Positions 34,270 through 37,937 of a DNA stretch of 37,937 bases are shown in pieces (position 1 is the stretch's first letter; each line of letters starts with the position of its first letter). Below the pieces are notes generated by a model. That model did no database searches and had not been told where the DNA came from. It saw only the letters and a list, made by a program, of their open reading frames with translations. This DNA is from Fusobacterium_C necrophorum_A (GTDB lineage: Bacteria > Fusobacteriota > Fusobacteriia > Fusobacteriales > Fusobacteriaceae). Location: positions 1 through 37,937 of the forward strand of contig NZ_SBAP01000023.1 in the NCBI RefSeq assembly GCF_004134945.1. Reading direction: 5' to 3'. The position numbers and the translations under genes are program-made.

Positions 34270-34408
34270 TACCATCCAGAGAAACGGAGGGACTGGCCCG
34301 AAGATGTTTCAGCAACCTACTTTGAGAGTGTGGTGCTAATTCCAGACAGATGGAGATAAAATCCTATAAGACTTCAAATCTCCATATCTCTACATGGAGA
34401 TTTTTTTT
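34270..34408 (+). ncRNA. SAM-I (S-box) riboswitch with transcription terminator
   Basis: The conserved core is clear: AGAG followed by GGAGGGACTGGCCC (34287-34299), CAGCAACC (34310-34317), GGTGCTAATTCC (34332-34343). P1 is formed by CCATC (34272-34276) and GATGG (34349-34353). The terminator pairs AAATCTCCAT (34376-34385) with ATGGAGATTT (34394-34403) and ends in T8. GATGGAGAT (34349-34357) can instead pair with ATCTCCATATC, giving an antiterminator that competes with P1. With SAM bound P1 forms, the terminator forms, and metNIQ is off. Confidence 0.96.
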
Positions 34409-34452
34409 ATACAAAATTTAATACACCATTATTTTAGAAAGGACTGTCTACT

Positions 34453-35454
34453 ATGATACAACTGAAACATGTCAATAAAATTTACAACAATGGTTTCCAT
34501 GCTGTAAAGGATATCAATTTAGAAATTCAGAAAGGAGATATTTTTGGAATCATCGGTCTTAGCGGAGCAGGGAAATCTTCCTTGATTCGTATGTTAAATC
34601 GACTGGAAGAAGCCAGCTCCGGAGAAATTTGGATAGAGGGAAGTCCGATTCATTCCCTTTCCAAACAAGAATTACTGGAAAAACGAAAAAAAATAGGAAT
34701 GATTTTCCAACATTTCAACTTGTTATCCTCCCGAACCGTTGCGGAAAATGTAGCCTTTTCTTTGGAAATTGCAAAGTGGAAGCAAGCTGAAATTCAAGAA
34801 AGGGTAAAAGAACTTCTGGAGCTCGTGGAATTGACAGACAAAGCCGACTATTATCCCAGTCAGCTGTCCGGAGGACAAAAACAAAGAGTTGCCATTGCCA
34901 GAGCCCTGGCAAATAAACCTGATATTTTGCTTTCCGATGAAGCCACCTCCGCTCTGGACCCGAAAACGACAAAATCTATTTTAGATTTATTACGAGACAT
35001 TCAAAAAAAATTCTCTTTAACCGTTGTCATGATTACTCATCAAATGGAAGTGGTACGAGAAATTTGCAACAAAGTCGCCGTCATGTCAAATGGCAGCATT
35101 GTGGAACAGGGAGGAATTCATCATATTTTTTCAGAGCCGAAATCGGAGATTACCAAAGAACTGATTTCCTACGTTCCGGAAAAGAAAGAACAAAATTTTA
35201 ACCGCAGAAAAGGACATATGTTACTCAAGCTAAATTTTTTGGGAAGTATTTCCGAAGAACCTGTGATTTCCACAGTCATTCGAAACTGTGCCATTGATAT
35301 CAGTATCATTTCCGGAAAAATTGACACACTGTCTACCATGAATGTAGGACATTTATATGTAGAACTTTCCGGAGATTTGGAAGCACAGCAAAAAGCGATC
35401 TCCTCCTTTCAGGAAGCAGATGTGAAAGTGGAGGTGATTTATCATGGTCTTTAA
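34453..35454 (+). CDS. metN: Methionine ABC transporter, ATP-binding protein
   Basis: 333 residues. Walker A GLSGAGKSSLIRML (35-48), Q-loop in MIFQHFNLL, ABC signature LSGGQKQRVAIARAL near 140, Walker B ILLSDEATSALDP. The C-terminal NIL domain (about 255-333) binds methionine and gives feedback inhibition in E. coli. First gene after the SAM riboswitch. Overlaps metI by 11 bases. Confidence 0.96.
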   Translation: MIQLKHVNKIYNNGFHAVKDINLEIQKGDIFGIIGLSGAGKSSLIRMLNRLEEASSGEIWIEGSPIHSLSKQELLEKRKKIGMIFQHFNLLSSRTVAENVAFSLEIAKWKQAEIQERVKELLELVELTDKADYYPSQLSGGQKQRVAIARALANKPDILLSDEATSALDPKTTKSILDLLRDIQKKFSLTVVMITHQMEVVREICNKVAVMSNGSIVEQGGIHHIFSEPKSEITKELISYVPEKKEQNFNRRKGHMLLKLNFLGSISEEPVISTVIRNCAIDISIISGKIDTLSTMNVGHLYVELSGDLEAQQKAISSFQEADVKVEVIYHGL

Positions 35455-36100
35455 TATGTTATGGACTTCCACTTTAGAAACTCTATATATGGTGTTTTTC
35501 TCAACAGCATTTGCTCTTATCCTGGGATTTCCCTTTGGAATTTTATTGGTCATTACAAGAGAAAACGGCTTGTGGACGCATCCGAAATGTCATCAAATAT
35601 TAGAAACCGTGATCAATGTCTTGCGTTCCTTTCCTTTCATCATCTTAATGATAGTACTCTTTCCTCTTTCAAGAGTGATTACAGGAACAACAATCGGCTC
35701 CACAGCTGCCATTGTTCCTCTGGCGATTGGGACGGCTCCCTTTGTGGCAAGAATGGCAGAAGCTGCTCTGTTGGAAGTCGACTCCGGTTTAATAGAAGCC
35801 AGTGAGAGTATGGGAGCTTCAAATTGGACGATTATCTACCAAGTCATGATTCCGGAAGCCGCCTCTTCCCTTATCAACGGAATTACCATTACCATTATCA
35901 GCTTGATTGGATATTCTTCTATGGCGGGAGCCATTGGAGCGGGAGGTCTTGGAGATTTAGCCATTCGTTACGGATATCAACGATTTCAAGTGGATATTAT
36001 GTGTTATGCCATTATCATTCTTTTACTCCTTGTACAACTCACACAAGGGATTGGAAATTTCCTCATCCATTGGAGAAAGAAAAAATTAGGACAGGTATAG
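35444..36100 (+). CDS. metI: Methionine ABC transporter, permease
   Basis: 218 residues, five membrane segments. The EAA coupling loop (EASESMGASNWTIIYQVMIP) is in the expected place near 125-150 and contacts MetN. SD GGAGG lies inside the end of metN, nine bases before ATG 35444. Inner-membrane channel for D- and L-methionine. Confidence 0.95.
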   Translation: MVFNMLWTSTLETLYMVFFSTAFALILGFPFGILLVITRENGLWTHPKCHQILETVINVLRSFPFIILMIVLFPLSRVITGTTIGSTAAIVPLAIGTAPFVARMAEAALLEVDSGLIEASESMGASNWTIIYQVMIPEAASSLINGITITIISLIGYSSMAGAIGAGGLGDLAIRYGYQRFQVDIMCYAIIILLLLVQLTQGIGNFLIHWRKKKLGQV

Positions 36101-36143
36101 AAATATGAGTTTTATAAAATAAAAAATATAGGGAGGTAACATT

Positions 36144-36920
36144 ATGTTAAAAAAATTAATTACTATCGGAAGTTTTATTGTCTTATCATCTCTAACTTTG
36201 GCAGGAACTCTGAAAGTGGGAGCAAGTCCGGTTCCTCATGCGGAACTGTTGAACTTTGTAAAGGCGGATTTACAAAAACAGGGAGTGGATTTAAAAATCG
36301 TGGAATTCACCGACTACGTCACGCCAAACTTAGCTCTATCCGACGGAGAACTGGACGCCAATTTCTTTCAACATTTGCCTTATTTACAAAAATTTGCAAG
36401 TGAAAGAAACTTAAAACTATCCGCTGCGGGAAAAGTACATGTAGAACCGATTGGACTTTATTCGAAAAAAGCAACTTCTTTGAAAAATTTGAAAAAAGGA
36501 GCAACAATAGCGATTCCAAATGACCCGTCCAACGGAGGAAGAGCCTTAATTTTACTGCACAATAAAAAATTACTAGTCTTAAAAGATCCTAAAAATCTGT
36601 ACACAACTGAATTTGACATTATAAAAAATCCGAATAACTTTAAATTTAAAGCAGTGGAAGCTGCACAACTACCAAGAGTCTTATCCGATGTGGATGCCGC
36701 TCTTATCAACGGAAACTATGCTTTGGAATCCGGATTAAATCCAAGCAAAGATGCCTTGTTATTAGAGGGAGAAGAATCCCCTTATGCAAATATTATAGCA
36801 GTAAAAACAGGAAAGGAAAAAAATCCGGATATTCAAAAATTGTTAAAAGCTCTACGTAACCCGAAAGTAAAAGAATTCATCAACAAGCAATATAAAGGTG
36901 GCGTTGTCGCCGCTTTCTAA
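36144..36920 (+). CDS. metQ: Methionine ABC transporter, substrate-binding protein
   Basis: 258 residues of the NlpA/MetQ family. Conserved KVGASPVPHAELL, the phenylalanine-rich DANFFQHLPYLQ, and the C-terminal PNDPSNGGRAL region are present. The signal peptide ends LTLAGT: the normal lipobox would be LAGC, but residue 22 is Thr (codon ACT). With no nearby Cys, it would be a soluble periplasmic protein rather than a lipoprotein. Start ATG after AGGGAGG. Delivers methionine to MetNI. Confidence 0.93.
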   Translation: MLKKLITIGSFIVLSSLTLAGTLKVGASPVPHAELLNFVKADLQKQGVDLKIVEFTDYVTPNLALSDGELDANFFQHLPYLQKFASERNLKLSAAGKVHVEPIGLYSKKATSLKNLKKGATIAIPNDPSNGGRALILLHNKKLLVLKDPKNLYTTEFDIIKNPNNFKFKAVEAAQLPRVLSDVDAALINGNYALESGLNPSKDALLLEGEESPYANIIAVKTGKEKNPDIQKLLKALRNPKVKEFINKQYKGGVVAAF

Positions 36921-36928
36921 AAAAGTAC

Positions 36929-36963
36929 AAATCCCCCTCAGTAATATTCTGAAGGGGATTTTT
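36929..36963 (+). terminator. Intrinsic terminator after metQ
   Basis: AAATCCCC pairs with GGGGATTT, extended by TCAG with CTGA, around a 7-base loop; T5 follows. It starts 8 bases after the metQ stop. The stem has an A-run at its left end, so it may also act on the minus strand. Confidence 0.9.
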
Positions 36964-37131
36964 GCTATGTTTTCTCAAAAATGATAAGTCTTCATAAAGG
37001 TATCGGATAATAGTTTTTATCTTTAAATTCGTTACATACGAAGCCGGATTGTTTATTCTCTTTTCATATTCAATCTGATACTCCTTGTCCGAATAATATA
37101 TTTTTTCCATTTTTTTATATTTATTTTCCAT
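36964..37131 (-). pseudogene. Possible gene remnant (N-terminal fragment)
   Basis: From ATG 37131 the frame reads MENKYKKMEKIYYSD and continues with coding-like residues (IINNPASYV-type region, then KIKTIIRYLYEDLSFL) for about 55 codons, then runs into the metQ terminator and antisense to metQ. A weak AGAG site precedes it. It could be a decayed start of an unrelated protein, for example of Fic-type, but I do not recognise it. Confidence 0.25.
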
Positions 37132-37254
37132 AGAAATCACTCTTTAAATATAATATATCATATTTTTATATTTAAGAAAAAGAAAAAATATCAAATTAAA
37201 AAAATATTTGTCAATTCTCTTCTTTTTATAGGATTTTTCTTCGGGAAAAACCAT
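37132..37254. other. AT-rich gap
   Basis: About 120 bases, very A/T-rich, with no gene or clear hairpin seen. It separates the possible remnant from the DUF234-type gene, whose stop lies at its edge. Confidence 0.5.
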
Positions 37255-37937
37255 TTAAAATTGGCTCAAAATAATATTATCGGATTGATTTTTTAAAGAA
37301 ATCAATTCATTTGTAAAACCGGATTTTGAAAATAAAATATAATATTCCAGCCTTTTTTCTTTCTTTGGAAATTTTTTTGCCTTTTCTTGCAGTTCTTGCA
37401 ATACACTGAGTCCCACTTTCTTTTTTGACCACTTGCACTCTCCAAATACTATTTCTTTTTCTCCAAGTCCCAATATGTCTATTTCTGTGTCTTTATCCCA
37501 CCATCTCCCTGTTTCTAACAAAGGAAAAGGAATTTCTTTGGAATATAAAATACTTTCTCGACACAAATTTTCATAGGTTTTAGAAACCCATACATCAAAT
37601 TCCTTTTCAATTTTATGAAAAGGATATTCTAAATTTCCAATCTCTAAATAACTTTGGTAAGGATAGATATAACAAAACCAAAAACGTAAGTAATTATCCT
37701 TAATATAATATAGACTTTTTTTAGTATTTTCTGATTTTTCTCCCACAGGAATTTCTTTCTCAATCAAATCCAATTCTATCAACTTACTTATATAAGCACT
37801 AATTCCCGCTGTAGAAAGTGCTAAATGAGAAGAAATTTTCGACAATTTAGTATTTCCTAACGAAATAGAATGTAAAATTGCAAAGTATCTTGATATCTCA
37901 TTGACTTCTTCCTGTAATAAAAATTTTGGTTCTGAAT
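37255..37937 (-). CDS. DUF234-type AAA ATPase, C-terminal part (5' end off window)
   Basis: The frame is open to the window edge, so the N-terminal ATPase is missing here. What is visible: a helix-turn-helix region (LHSISLGNTKLSKISSHLAL, then AGISAYISKLIELDLI), then YYIKDNYLRFWFCYIYP, the hallmark of DUF234. The C-terminal PD-(D/E)XK-like nuclease core has TEIDILG and FGECKW. Such STAND-like or archaeal-type ATPases are common in mobile and defence contexts; function is unknown. The TTG at 37845 is not the true start because the same family pattern continues upstream of it. Confidence 0.85.
   Translation of the reverse strand, partial: SEPKFLLQEEVNEISRYFAILHSISLGNTKLSKISSHLALSTAGISAYISKLIELDLIEKEIPVGEKSENTKKSLYYIKDNYLRFWFCYIYPYQSYLEIGNLEYPFHKIEKEFDVWVSKTYENLCRESILYSKEIPFPLLETGRWWDKDTEIDILGLGEKEIVFGECKWSKKKVGLSVLQELQEKAKKFPKKEKRLEYYILFSKSGFTNELISLKNQSDNIILSQF

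Noticed and set aside
1..37937. CRISPR array, insertion sequence, prophage or tRNA
   Set aside because: No regularly spaced repeats, transposase or integrase frames, or cloverleaf-like sequences were found on reading.

Overview
The window reads as a chromosomal segment of a Fusobacterium. The gene content fits this: pyruvate:ferredoxin oxidoreductase, methionine gamma-lyase, a Na+-type ATP synthase c subunit with two carboxylates in the pattern known from F. nucleatum, and metNIQ under a SAM riboswitch. The core genes look moderately AT-rich by eye, more GC-rich than I expect for F. nucleatum, so the F. necrophorum / F. gonidiaformans group is my guess. The species is inference. No rRNA, tRNA, CRISPR array or insertion sequence was seen.

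Region 1 (1-6974, + strand) is an AT-rich five-gene operon: diaminopropionate ammonia-lyase, a YgeY-type M20 hydrolase, an NCS1 permease, a dihydropyrimidinase/hydantoinase and a D-aminoacylase-like amidohydrolase. A -24/-12 (sigma-54 type) promoter stands just upstream. Read as a pathway, an imported cyclic ureide or hydantoin is ring-opened, deacylated, and cut to a keto acid plus ammonia. This is the best candidate here for an undescribed system. It resembles part of the E. coli ygeX-ygeY-hyuA gene set without its oxidoreductase partners.

Region 2 (7146-14323, - strand) holds a secreted beta-propeller-like protein, PFOR (nifJ), an NhaC-family transporter and methionine gamma-lyase. A divergent MocR/GntR-type regulator and a DMT exporter (14450-16797, + strand) end at a strong bidirectional terminator.

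Region 3 (16854-20620, - strand) is the operon nfeD - qmcA-like - yvcK - ferredoxin - OLD-family nuclease. The nuclease gene overlaps the ferredoxin gene by 65 bases.

Region 4 (20785-33107, - strand) is one nearly gapless run: lepB, rimI, purB, a Gx-type transporter, glmM, a methyltransferase, then atpZ-I-B-E-F-H-A-G-D-C, closed by a strong terminator. The ATP synthase has a shortened epsilon subunit and many non-ATG starts. Upstream, rplS (L19) has its own promoter, a leader hairpin and a terminator.

Region 5 (33716-36963, + strand) holds a small exported protein of unknown function, then a consensus promoter, a SAM-I riboswitch and metN-metI-metQ, ending in a terminator. MetQ has Thr where the lipoprotein Cys should be. 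The last kilobase is AT-rich and contains a possible gene remnant and the 3' part of a DUF234-type ATPase that runs off the window.

Metabolically the genes converge on amino-acid fermentation: diaminopropionate and methionine breakdown give keto acids, PFOR oxidises them to acyl-CoA and reduced ferredoxin, and a Na+-coupled ATP synthase works with a sodium gradient.
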